Origin: Woeseiaceae bacterium
Lineage (GTDB): Bacteria; Pseudomonadota; Gammaproteobacteria; Steroidobacterales; Woeseiaceae
NCBI GenBank assembly: GCA_021773035.1
Contig: JAJFKU010000059.1
Coordinates: forward strand, 62,001 to 126,000
Direction of reading: 5' to 3'
Length of the DNA: 64,000 bases
Under the pieces are notes generated by a model that saw nothing but the letters and a program-made list of their open reading frames with translations, was not told the DNA's origin and did not search any database. Position numbers and translations under genes: made by a program. Below, piece by piece: positions 25,816-33,146 of the stretch (the stretch's first letter is position 1; each line of letters opens with the position of its first letter).

Positions 25816-26612
25816 GCGGCGACCCCGGCTTCGCGCATCGCTTCTATCAGGGCGGCCGGGTCGTCGCTACGCATCAACGCGCTACCGACCAGCGCAGCCT
25901 TGTATCCCCAACGGGAAACGCGGGCCGCGTCGGTCGCCTGCAGCAGGCCGCTCTCAGCAACACAGCGCGCCTGCGGAAGTGCCGGTGCCAGGTTCAAAAG
26001 GCGTTCGGGATCGACCTCAAGCGTTCTCAGGTTGCGGGTATTGACGCCGAAGAGTAACTGTCCGCTCTCAGCCCGGTCGCCATCAACGGCGCCTGCCAAC
26101 AACGCGGACGACCGGCGCAGGTCGTCCTCATCGAAGGACTCCAGCAATACGAACATGCCGTGTTCCCAGGCGCAGTCGAGCATTTCACGCAGCTTGGTAT
26201 CGCCGAGCATCGTGGCGATCAATAACACGCCGCTCGCACCGGCCTTGCGGGCCTCGATAACCTGTACCGGTTCAACAAGGAAGTCCTTGCGCATCACCGG
26301 GGTATCCGGCACCGCGGCAACGACCTCTTCCAGATCCGCCAGATCGCCGTCGAAGCGGCTCGGCTCGGTGAGTACCGAGATAGCCGCCGCACCGCCGGCC
26401 GCGTAGGCCTGTGCCCGTGAGGCACGCCCGCCGCCAGCTCCGCGGAGCTTGCCTTCTGCGGGTGATCGGTCCTTGATCTCGGCGATTACGTCGAAGGCGC
26501 CAAGTGTCAGTGGCAGCAGCGGCTTGTCGAGATCGGATGAGGAGAAGGACCGTGGCGCGGCGGCGGCTCTCTCCGCGCTACTGCTCGCCATCGTCTGCAA
26601 AAAATCGCTCAT
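25812..26612 (-). CDS. trpC: Indole-3-glycerol-phosphate synthase
   Basis: A 266-residue TIM barrel converting CdRP to indole-3-glycerol phosphate. DVIAEIKDRSPAEG (catalytic Lys about 47) replaces the more usual EIKKASPS; VMRKDFLVEP carries the second Lys, and GVNTRNLRTLEVD and the final SALMRSDDP loop are typical. It overlaps its neighbours by 4 bases on both sides. Confidence 0.96.
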   Translation of the reverse strand: MSDFLQTMASSSAERAAAAPRSFSSSDLDKPLLPLTLGAFDVIAEIKDRSPAEGKLRGAGGGRASRAQAYAAGGAAAISVLTEPSRFDGDLADLEEVVAAVPDTPVMRKDFLVEPVQVIEARKAGASGVLLIATMLGDTKLREMLDCAWEHGMFVLLESFDEDDLRRSSALLAGAVDGDRAESGQLLFGVNTRNLRTLEVDPERLLNLAPALPQARCVAESGLLQATDAARVSRWGYKAALVGSALMRSDDPAALIEAMREAGVAA

Positions 26613-27637
26613 TGGCCGCTAAAGTGCTCGCGCATGCCGGCAAGAAACAACTCGGCACGGCCATCGTCTATTGCGGCAGCGGCCTGTGCGACGCCGTCCT
26701 TCGCATCTTTGGCCGCGCCCTGCACTTCCAGTACCAGCGACGTGCCCATCAACAACGCGTCGCGATGGGCACCTTTGTCTTCACCATTGAACACCCGCAG
26801 CAACTCCCTGGCATTGTGATCGGCGTCGCCACCCTCAAGGTCGGCCGGTCGGCAGCGCGCCAGCCCATAGTCCTCGGGACTGCGCCGGCTTTCCGCGACC
26901 TTCCCGGGCGTAACGTCGTAGAGCCAGAATTCGCCCGCAGGTGTCGCCTCGTCCCAGCCGGGTTCACCGTGAACGACGAAGGCGCGCGTCAGCGGCATTC
27001 CAGACAGCGTATCCGCCATCAGCTTCGCGGCGTCCCGGCTGTAGGCGCCGATAAGCTGAAACGGCGGCGCGGCCGGATTAGTTAACGGCCCGAGAACGTT
27101 GAATACGGTACGCACCGACAGGGCCGCGCGTATCGGCACGACCGCCTTGGTCGCGGGGTGATAGGCCGGCGCGAACAGGAACGTGAAGTTCGTGGCCTGC
27201 AGGCAGTCGATCGCCTGTTGCGCTTCGAGCGGCAGCGGCATGCCGAGGCTTTCGAGCATGTCGGCGCTGCCGGAGCGGCTCGATACCGAGCGATTGCCGT
27301 GCTTGACGACCCGCGACCCGGTTGCCGCGGCCAGCAGGCCGGTGCCCGTCGATATATTGAGACTGCCAGAACCGTCGCCGCCGGTGCCAACCGTATCTAC
27401 CGTCGGGGCACCGTCTGGAATCTTCGGGTCGATTGCGAGTTCACGCATCGCCGTCGCAAAGCCACGAATTTCATCGGCGGTCTCGCCCTTCGCCCGCAGA
27501 CCTGCCAGCAGCGCACCCGCAAGCGCCGCTGGCAATTCGCCTTCCGCGAGTTTGTACATCAGTTCGTACGACTGCCGCTCAGCAAGCGACTCACCGTTCA
27601 GCAGCCGCTCGAGGAGTTCGCTGTATTCCTTACTCAT
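26609..27637 (-). CDS. trpD: Anthranilate phosphoribosyltransferase
   Basis: A 342-residue enzyme adding phosphoribose to anthranilate. The PRPP-binding loop DTVGTGGDGSGSLNIST lies near 80-96 and the anthranilate-binding VKHGNRSVSSRSGSAD near 110-125. Not fused to TrpG. It follows trpG after 5 bases and overlaps trpC (ATGA). Confidence 0.97.
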   Translation of the reverse strand: MSKEYSELLERLLNGESLAERQSYELMYKLAEGELPAALAGALLAGLRAKGETADEIRGFATAMRELAIDPKIPDGAPTVDTVGTGGDGSGSLNISTGTGLLAAATGSRVVKHGNRSVSSRSGSADMLESLGMPLPLEAQQAIDCLQATNFTFLFAPAYHPATKAVVPIRAALSVRTVFNVLGPLTNPAAPPFQLIGAYSRDAAKLMADTLSGMPLTRAFVVHGEPGWDEATPAGEFWLYDVTPGKVAESRRSPEDYGLARCRPADLEGGDADHNARELLRVFNGEDKGAHRDALLMGTSLVLEVQGAAKDAKDGVAQAAAAIDDGRAELFLAGMREHFSGQ

Positions 27638-27642
27638 GAACC

Positions 27643-28248
27643 TTACTCCGTCACGTTTTTAAGGCGCATAAAATTCGTCATCAAAGCATCGCCCTCCGGG
27701 GTCAGGACGCTCTCCGGGTGAAACTGAACACCCTCGACAGCCAGGGCCTTATGCCTGACACCCATGATTACGCCACTGTCCGTCTCGGCAGTCACTTCGA
27801 GCGACTCGGGCAGCGCTGCTCTCTCGGCACACAGCGAATGGTAACGACCAACTTCAAATGGCTGCGAGATACCGGCGAATACGCCTTTTCCATCGTGTTT
27901 GATATGCGATGTCTTGCCGTGCATCAGTCGTTCGGCCCGAACGATCTCCCCGCCCTGCTGCTGCACGATGCTCTGATGTCCCAGGCAGACGCCGAGCACC
28001 GGTACCCGGCCTGCAAAGGCCGCAATCATCGCCAGCGAAACGCCAGCGTCCTCGGGCCGGCCCGGGCCGGGGGAAATCACCAGGTGTGTCGGCGCCAGGG
28101 CAAGCGCGTCGGCCACATCGATTGCGTCATTGCGATACACCCGCACATCGGCCCCGTGCGCCGCAAACGCCTGCACCAGGTTGTAGGTAAACGAATCGTA
28201 ATTATCGATCAGCAGCATGCGCACGTGCTCGAACGTCGTCGCGGCCAT
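27643..28248 (-). CDS. trpG: Anthranilate synthase component II (glutamine amidotransferase)
   Basis: A 201-residue class I amidotransferase supplying ammonia to TrpE. The nucleophile Cys lies in VLGVCLGHQSI (about 94), and His/Glu of the triad in GVQFHPES (about 180). MLLIDNYDSFTYN is the conserved start region; translation may begin at 28248, sharing one base with the trpE stop (TAATG), or at the Met of MLLID (28218). PabA-like use in folate synthesis cannot be excluded, but operon position argues for TrpG. Confidence 0.95.
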   Translation of the reverse strand: MAATTFEHVRMLLIDNYDSFTYNLVQAFAAHGADVRVYRNDAIDVADALALAPTHLVISPGPGRPEDAGVSLAMIAAFAGRVPVLGVCLGHQSIVQQQGGEIVRAERLMHGKTSHIKHDGKGVFAGISQPFEVGRYHSLCAERAALPESLEVTAETDSGVIMGVRHKALAVEGVQFHPESVLTPEGDALMTNFMRLKNVTE

Positions 28249-29630
28249 TACAGACCCTCCCCGGCAATCTCGAGGGCGCGGCGCAAAATAGCACTCTTTG
28301 CCAGCACTTCCTGATACTCCTTGGCAGGCACGGAGTCGGCAACGATACCGGCACCCGCCTGGAAACTGTACTCATCGCCGGAAAACACCAGCGTCCGTAT
28401 GGTGATGGCCTGATCCATGTCGCCGCTTAAGCCAAAATAACCCGCGGTGCCCGCATACAAACCGCGGCCTGCCTGCTCCATCTCCTCAATAATCTGCATG
28501 GCTCGAACTTTGGGTGCACCAACCAGGGTGCCCGCCGGAAAGCTCGCGGCGAACAGGTCGAACTGATCGAACTCCGCCGCCAGCTCTCCCTGTACGCCGC
28601 TGACGATATGCATGACGTGACTGTAGCGTTCAATCGCCCGGTAGGGATCGACGTGCACCGAACCGGCACTCGCAACACGACCAAGATCGTTGCGTGCAAG
28701 ATCGACCAGCATGACATGCTCGGCAGCTTCCTTCGGATCTGCCAGCAGCGCCTTTTCATTGGCCGCGTCCTCGGCGCGCGTCGCGCCGCGCGGCAGTGTT
28801 CCGGCGATCGGCCGCAAAGCGGCGGTCCTGCCGTTGAGTTTCACCAGCGCTTCAGGCGATGAGCCGACCACCTGAAGATCGTCGAAGTCGAAGAAGAACA
28901 TGTACGGAGAAGGGTTCAGCAATCGCAGCGCCCGATAGACCTCAAACGGCGCAACGTTTGTCTTACCGCGAAACAGGACGGAGAGCACGATCTGATAGAT
29001 GTCGCCCGCTGCGATGTACTCCTTGCATGCCGCAACACGCCCGGAGTACTCCTCCTCGGTCAGGCTTGCCTGCGGAGGACTGATCGTGACTTTCGTCGTA
29101 GTCGCCGGAATAGCGCCACGCAGCAGTGTGATGACTTCAGACCTGAGCCGCTGGCGTTCTTTTTCGGGACCGTCGTGCAACAACGCTACGCGTCGTGTCA
29201 GATGATCGAAAACCAGCAGCGATGACGGCGCGACAAAAGCGGCGTCCGGTATGTGTGCCTGCTTGTCGGTGTCCTCCGGCAGCTTCTCGAAGAGCCGCAC
29301 GACATCGTAGCCCGAGACGCCCACCAGACCGCCGGCAAACGGCAGACCGTCATCGGGTTGTGGTCGCGGGGCGATTTCAAGTACGCGCCGCAGTGCCTCC
29401 AGGTACTCCCGCTGGTTTTTCGGACGCGCCTGCTCACGGCCATCGATGCTGAGTGAGGTCGAGTCCATGCGGACTTCCACAGCGTCTCCGAAGCCAAGAA
29501 ACGAATAGCGGGCGAGGCGCTCACCGCCCTCGACGCTTTCGAGAAGAAATCGCGGCTTAAGCGTTTCCAACTTCAGATACGCCGAAACCGGTGTGTCCAG
29601 ATCGGCGGCGATATCAAACGGTGCCTGCAT
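28248..29630 (-). CDS. trpE: Anthranilate synthase component I
   Basis: A 460-residue chorismate-using enzyme, the committed step to tryptophan. The feedback-site signature LLES(V)EGG lies near 31-38, and the catalytic half shows RPIAGTLPRGATRAEDAANE, DLARNDLGRV, SFPAGTLVGAPKVRAM and the closing QAGAGIVADSVP. First structural gene of the operon, about 80 bases downstream of the leader peptide and directly after the attenuator. Confidence 0.97.
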   Translation of the reverse strand: MQAPFDIAADLDTPVSAYLKLETLKPRFLLESVEGGERLARYSFLGFGDAVEVRMDSTSLSIDGREQARPKNQREYLEALRRVLEIAPRPQPDDGLPFAGGLVGVSGYDVVRLFEKLPEDTDKQAHIPDAAFVAPSSLLVFDHLTRRVALLHDGPEKERQRLRSEVITLLRGAIPATTTKVTISPPQASLTEEEYSGRVAACKEYIAAGDIYQIVLSVLFRGKTNVAPFEVYRALRLLNPSPYMFFFDFDDLQVVGSSPEALVKLNGRTAALRPIAGTLPRGATRAEDAANEKALLADPKEAAEHVMLVDLARNDLGRVASAGSVHVDPYRAIERYSHVMHIVSGVQGELAAEFDQFDLFAASFPAGTLVGAPKVRAMQIIEEMEQAGRGLYAGTAGYFGLSGDMDQAITIRTLVFSGDEYSFQAGAGIVADSVPAKEYQEVLAKSAILRRALEIAGEGL

Positions 29631-29652
29631 ACTTTGTCCTGCTCAATAAAAA

Positions 29653-29683
29653 AGCCCATCCCCGATTTCGGCGGAGATGGGCT
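29653..29683 (-). terminator. trp attenuator terminator
   Basis: On the minus strand AGCCCATC pairs with GATGGGCT, with an inner CCGA/TCGG stem, and TTTTTTA follows. It lies between trpL and trpE. Upstream, an alternative hairpin pairs GCAGCCC within trpL with GGGGCTGC just after it. The GGGGGCT segment could instead pair with GAGCCC of the terminator and act as an antiterminator, as expected for ribosome-mediated attenuation. Confidence 0.88.
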
Positions 29684-29709
29684 CTCGATGTGCGTTGCTC
29701 AGCTAATAG

Positions 29710-29772
29710 TCAGCCAGCAGCCCCCTCCTGTGCGGGCTGCCACCACCAGTTCAAGATGATTTGAGCATTCAT
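29710..29772 (-). CDS. trpL: trp operon leader peptide with three consecutive Trp codons
   Basis: A 20-codon frame beginning MNAQIILNWWW with TGG-TGG-TGG at 29740-29748, ending TGA. It precedes an attenuator terminator and trpE, the standard design in which ribosome stalling at Trp codons under starvation favours the antiterminator and lets transcription proceed. The frame is too short for routine gene finders. No convincing ribosome-binding site precedes it, and the likely promoter is so close that the message may begin at the AUG. Confidence 0.93.
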   Translation of the reverse strand: MNAQIILNWWWQPAQEGAAG

Positions 29773-29780
29773 GGCGCTGA

Positions 29781-29808
29781 GTATTACCGGCGTTTGCGCA
29801 GTCGTCAA
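29781..29808 (-). promoter_or_regulatory. Likely sigma-70 promoter of the trp operon
   Basis: Minus-strand -35 TTGACG (29803-29808) and -10 TAATAC (29781-29786) are separated by 16 bases. The ATG of trpL begins 8 bases after the -10 element, so transcription would start at or next to the start codon. The promoter fills the gap after the SLC13 stop codon at 29823. Confidence 0.7.
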
Positions 29809-29822
29809 GAGACTAATTTTAC

Positions 29823-31661
29823 TTACAGTTGATACAACACTGGCAGGATCAGCGAAAACCCGATCCACATGATTATCGTCAGCGGTATGCCCACACGCAG
29901 GAAGTCCGCAAACTTGTAGCCGCCGGCGCTCATTACCAGCAGATTCGTCTGATAGCCGTAGGGCGTCGCAAAACTCATGTTCGCACCGAACAACACGGCC
30001 AGTATGAACGGCTCGGGACTCACGCCAAGCTGGTGCGCAATACTGATCGCGATCGGCGTGCCGATCGCGGCCGCTGCATTGTTCGAAACGATATTCGTCA
30101 TGATCGTCATAAGCAGCATGAAGGCGCTGAGAATAACCGGGGCCGGCAGCCCGTAAGCCGCGTTCACGAAACTGACCGCAAGATAGTCCGCCATTCCCGT
30201 GCCCATGAGCGCCTTACCCAACGCCAGCGCGGCCACGATGATCATGACGACCGGAATCGACAAAGCGCTGGCGGCGTCGCGCCATGAGAGACAGCCCGTG
30301 ACGATCATGAGGCCCAGGCCGAGCACGGCGCTGACTGAAATTGGCATGATGCCGAAAGCCGCCAGCAACACGACACCGCCCATGATGAACAATGCGCGCT
30401 TGGCATGATGCGTCTGCGGCAGGTTCGTCGTGCCATCGAGCACCAGCATCGTGCCGCTGTCCTTGAGATTTTTGATCGCCTCGCCGGAGCCCTGCACCAG
30501 CAGCACGTCACCAGCCCGCAGGCGTATCAGATTCAAATCGCCCGTGACCTGTGAACTGGGTGCCCGCGCCCTGTGCAGCGCCAGCGGCAACAGACTGTAG
30601 CTGTTGCTGAACCTCGCCGCGGCGAGACTGCGTAAATGCAGTGGTGAGCCACGCGTTACGACAACTTCGGCGAGTTGCTGACCTTCGGCCTTGAGCGGCG
30701 TCTCGTCGTCGACCGGGTGCTCATTGTCTGAGATATTGAACAGCGTCGCACCCAGCAACTGCTCATAGTGTTTCAGGTTTTCCGGCGAATCCTTGACGAA
30801 TAACCTATCGCCCGGCTGGATGATGACAGACGGCAGCTTCGCCAGAAACAGCGACTCGGAGCGCTGAATCTTGTCGATACGCAGATTGCCATCCGCCTTG
30901 GCCAGCACTTCCGACAGGGATTTACCATCGGCAAATCCGCCTTCCTTGACGTGCAGCTGCGCGCTGAATATTCGCGGCGATGTATCGGCCATTGGCGGCG
31001 TGCGATCCGGCAGCAGCCGGGGCGCAACCAGCCACAGGAACAACACGCCGACGCCACCGACAATCGCGACCGGCAACACCCATTCGAACAGGCTGAATTC
31101 GTGCATGCCCATGTCATGGGAGATGCCGACAACGAGCAGGTTTGTGGACGTGCCTATCGTCGTCGACATGCCGCCGATAATCGTCGCAAGCCCCATAGGC
31201 AACATGACGCCGGACACCGGAAACTTGGCTCGTAAGGATGCACCCACCAGGATAGGCATGAGCAACACGACGATCGGCGTATTGTTCATGAAAGCGCTGA
31301 GGATAGCGCCGGCGACGAGTGTAGTTGCCAGGGCCAGCACCGGTCGCGTAGACCACGCACGGCTGACCACGGTTGCGAGCGGCTGCAGCGCGCCGGTCGT
31401 TTCGAGCGCCTTGCCGACCATCATCAACGCACAAATAGCGATCAGCGCTTCATTACCAAAACCGGCGAAAAAATCGACCGGCCCGAGCAAGACCTCGCCA
31501 CCTTTTTCATAGGGAACCAGCTGAAAACCCGCAACCAGCAGAATCAGTATGGCGAGCGACGAGGACTCCAGCGGTATGTTGTCGCGTGTGAACAGAAACA
31601 GCGCCACTGCCGTCAATACCAGTACCGCTAATCCGTGAGCATCCGGGCTAATCGCTTGCAA
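29823..31661 (-). CDS. SLC13-family sodium/anion permease with RCK_C domains
   Basis: A 612-residue inner-membrane transporter. Two halves of membrane helices (about 1-215 and 405-612) flank a cytosolic insertion with two TrkA-C/RCK_C-like domains (about 225-395; KSLSEVLAKADGNLRIDKI and GDVLLVQGSGEAI). The SNT-type ion-binding signatures appear as MNNTPIVVLLMP and IVSNNAAAAIGTP, typical of DASS/SLC13 (dicarboxylate, sulfate or related anion) carriers. Substrate is not predictable. It ends just upstream of the trp promoter. Confidence 0.88.
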   Translation of the reverse strand: MQAISPDAHGLAVLVLTAVALFLFTRDNIPLESSSLAILILLVAGFQLVPYEKGGEVLLGPVDFFAGFGNEALIAICALMMVGKALETTGALQPLATVVSRAWSTRPVLALATTLVAGAILSAFMNNTPIVVLLMPILVGASLRAKFPVSGVMLPMGLATIIGGMSTTIGTSTNLLVVGISHDMGMHEFSLFEWVLPVAIVGGVGVLFLWLVAPRLLPDRTPPMADTSPRIFSAQLHVKEGGFADGKSLSEVLAKADGNLRIDKIQRSESLFLAKLPSVIIQPGDRLFVKDSPENLKHYEQLLGATLFNISDNEHPVDDETPLKAEGQQLAEVVVTRGSPLHLRSLAAARFSNSYSLLPLALHRARAPSSQVTGDLNLIRLRAGDVLLVQGSGEAIKNLKDSGTMLVLDGTTNLPQTHHAKRALFIMGGVVLLAAFGIMPISVSAVLGLGLMIVTGCLSWRDAASALSIPVVMIIVAALALGKALMGTGMADYLAVSFVNAAYGLPAPVILSAFMLLMTIMTNIVSNNAAAAIGTPIAISIAHQLGVSPEPFILAVLFGANMSFATPYGYQTNLLVMSAGGYKFADFLRVGIPLTIIMWIGFSLILPVLYQL

Positions 31662-31719
31662 GGCGTCCTCTCATTCAGCCATCGCCAGAGTCGGCGGCAA
31701 CCGTAGACGGTATCCTAGA

Positions 31720-32493
31720 TCACACCTGCTTCGCAACGAGCGCGGCACCACCGTTGCAGCGCACTATCGCCATGACCCGCTCGTAGAAGCCCTTGAAATC
31801 ATTAACGTTCCAGTGCGAAATGCTGGAATCGCGCTGGAATGACAGAGAATCTGCGAAGCGCGTCAGCGGCAGCAGGTTCGCATAGCGCAGATCGGCCGCA
31901 ACATGTCGCGGAAAGACGTCCCACGGCGATATCGTGCTCAGGTTGCGGTGCCGCAGCGCAACGTCCTCGAGCGCCCGCCTCCAGCGGCGACCCCAGTTCC
32001 TGGACTGTTTCTTTTGCATCACCAGCGCGCCGGCTTCGTCCAGCGCCGGGCACCAACTGCTTTTTGCCGCAAGATAGCGCGAACGATCGTGCAGCACCCC
32101 GCATGTCCACTGCGCCAGGGCCTCCATATCCCTGAGTGTCTGCAGAGCGCCAGGATCGGCGCCGCGCCTGGCGACGATGTCGCCCCAGCCACGCAGTGCG
32201 ATCGCCAGCCGGCGATTCAGCCAGCTGTCATATTCGATCAGTGCTTCGGCCCAGTCGGCCTGGTCGTGACGCCTGTCACCCTCGTCTACGCAGACCTTAA
32301 GCGCAGCCTCGAGCGCCGCCGCGTCTATGTCACCCGCGGCATCCGCAAACGCGGACACGTCCAGCTCCATCGGTATCCAGGCCGAGTGACCGGGCACCGG
32401 CATGCACACCTGTGGCAGAAAATCGCTGGTCGTTTCGGCCGGCAACAGCGGACAGGGCGAGGTGACGACTGAGGGCTTCAAAACGAGGAACAT
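31720..32493 (-). CDS. Hypothetical protein
   Basis: A 257-residue soluble protein I do not recognise. It begins MFLVLKPSVV and has a helix-rich, Arg/Trp-rich middle (EYDSWLNRRLAIALRGWGDI, QWTCGVLHDRSRYLAAKSSW) and a C-terminal segment SHWNVNDFKGFYERVMAIV. No signal peptide, membrane helix or known catalytic motif is visible. Start 32493 was chosen because residues upstream are unlike protein and overlap the yajQ leader. It is divergent from yajQ across about 150 bases. Codon pattern is like its neighbours, so it is probably a real gene. Confidence 0.6.
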   Translation of the reverse strand: MFLVLKPSVVTSPCPLLPAETTSDFLPQVCMPVPGHSAWIPMELDVSAFADAAGDIDAAALEAALKVCVDEGDRRHDQADWAEALIEYDSWLNRRLAIALRGWGDIVARRGADPGALQTLRDMEALAQWTCGVLHDRSRYLAAKSSWCPALDEAGALVMQKKQSRNWGRRWRRALEDVALRHRNLSTISPWDVFPRHVAADLRYANLLPLTRFADSLSFQRDSSISHWNVNDFKGFYERVMAIVRCNGGAALVAKQV

Positions 32494-32646
32494 GGCCTTA
32501 TCTTGCGCGGCTCGCCATGTCCGGACTGCCCCTGTTACTCGGCAGCTTATGTAATTTTCGACGGAGCCCCCGGACTCGGTACTGGTACCAACCCCTGCGC
32601 CGGTGTACCTTCGCAACAGACTAATGCCCCAAGAGCAGATTCTCCC

Positions 32647-33129
32647 ATGCCATCTTTTGATGTTGTCAGTGACTTCGATTCACACGAGGCCAGCAATGCC
32701 GTCGACCAGGCCAATCGCGAGGTCAATACGCGCTTTGACTTCAAGGGCAGCAACTCCAGCTACGCGCTGGACGAGCAGGTCATCGCCATGAGTTCGCAGT
32801 CCGACTTTCAACTCAAGCAGATGCTCGACATCCTGCATCAGAAGCTCGCCAAGCGCGGTATCAACATCGCTTGCCTGGAGGAGCAGGAAATCGAGATGTC
32901 GGGTAGCGAGGCGCGCCAGAAAATTATTCTGCGACGCGGCATCGATGCCGACCGGGCACGCAAGCTCGTCAAGCAGATCAAAACGGCAAAACTCAAGGTG
33001 CAGACGGCCATTCAGGGCGACAAATTACGCGTCACCGGAAAAAAGCGAGATGATCTGCAAAGCGTCATCGCAATGCTGAAAGAAACCGATATCGGCCTGC
33101 CGTTGCAGTACGAAAACTTTCGCGATTGA
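32647..33129 (+). CDS. yajQ: YajQ-family nucleotide-binding protein
   Basis: A 160-residue YajQ protein: MPSFDVVSDFDSHEASNAVD, the core NREVNTRFDFKGS and the C-terminal DDLQSVIAMLKETDIGLPLQ are family signatures. Members bind RNA/nucleotides and, in Xanthomonas (XC_3703), cyclic-di-GMP as a transcriptional co-effector, which is notable given the GGDEF protein in this window. ATG at 32647 is the family start. ppc follows after 17 bases. Confidence 0.97.
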   Translation: MPSFDVVSDFDSHEASNAVDQANREVNTRFDFKGSNSSYALDEQVIAMSSQSDFQLKQMLDILHQKLAKRGINIACLEEQEIEMSGSEARQKIILRRGIDADRARKLVKQIKTAKLKVQTAIQGDKLRVTGKKRDDLQSVIAMLKETDIGLPLQYENFRD

Positions 33130-33146
33130 CAAGCAGCATTGATCTC

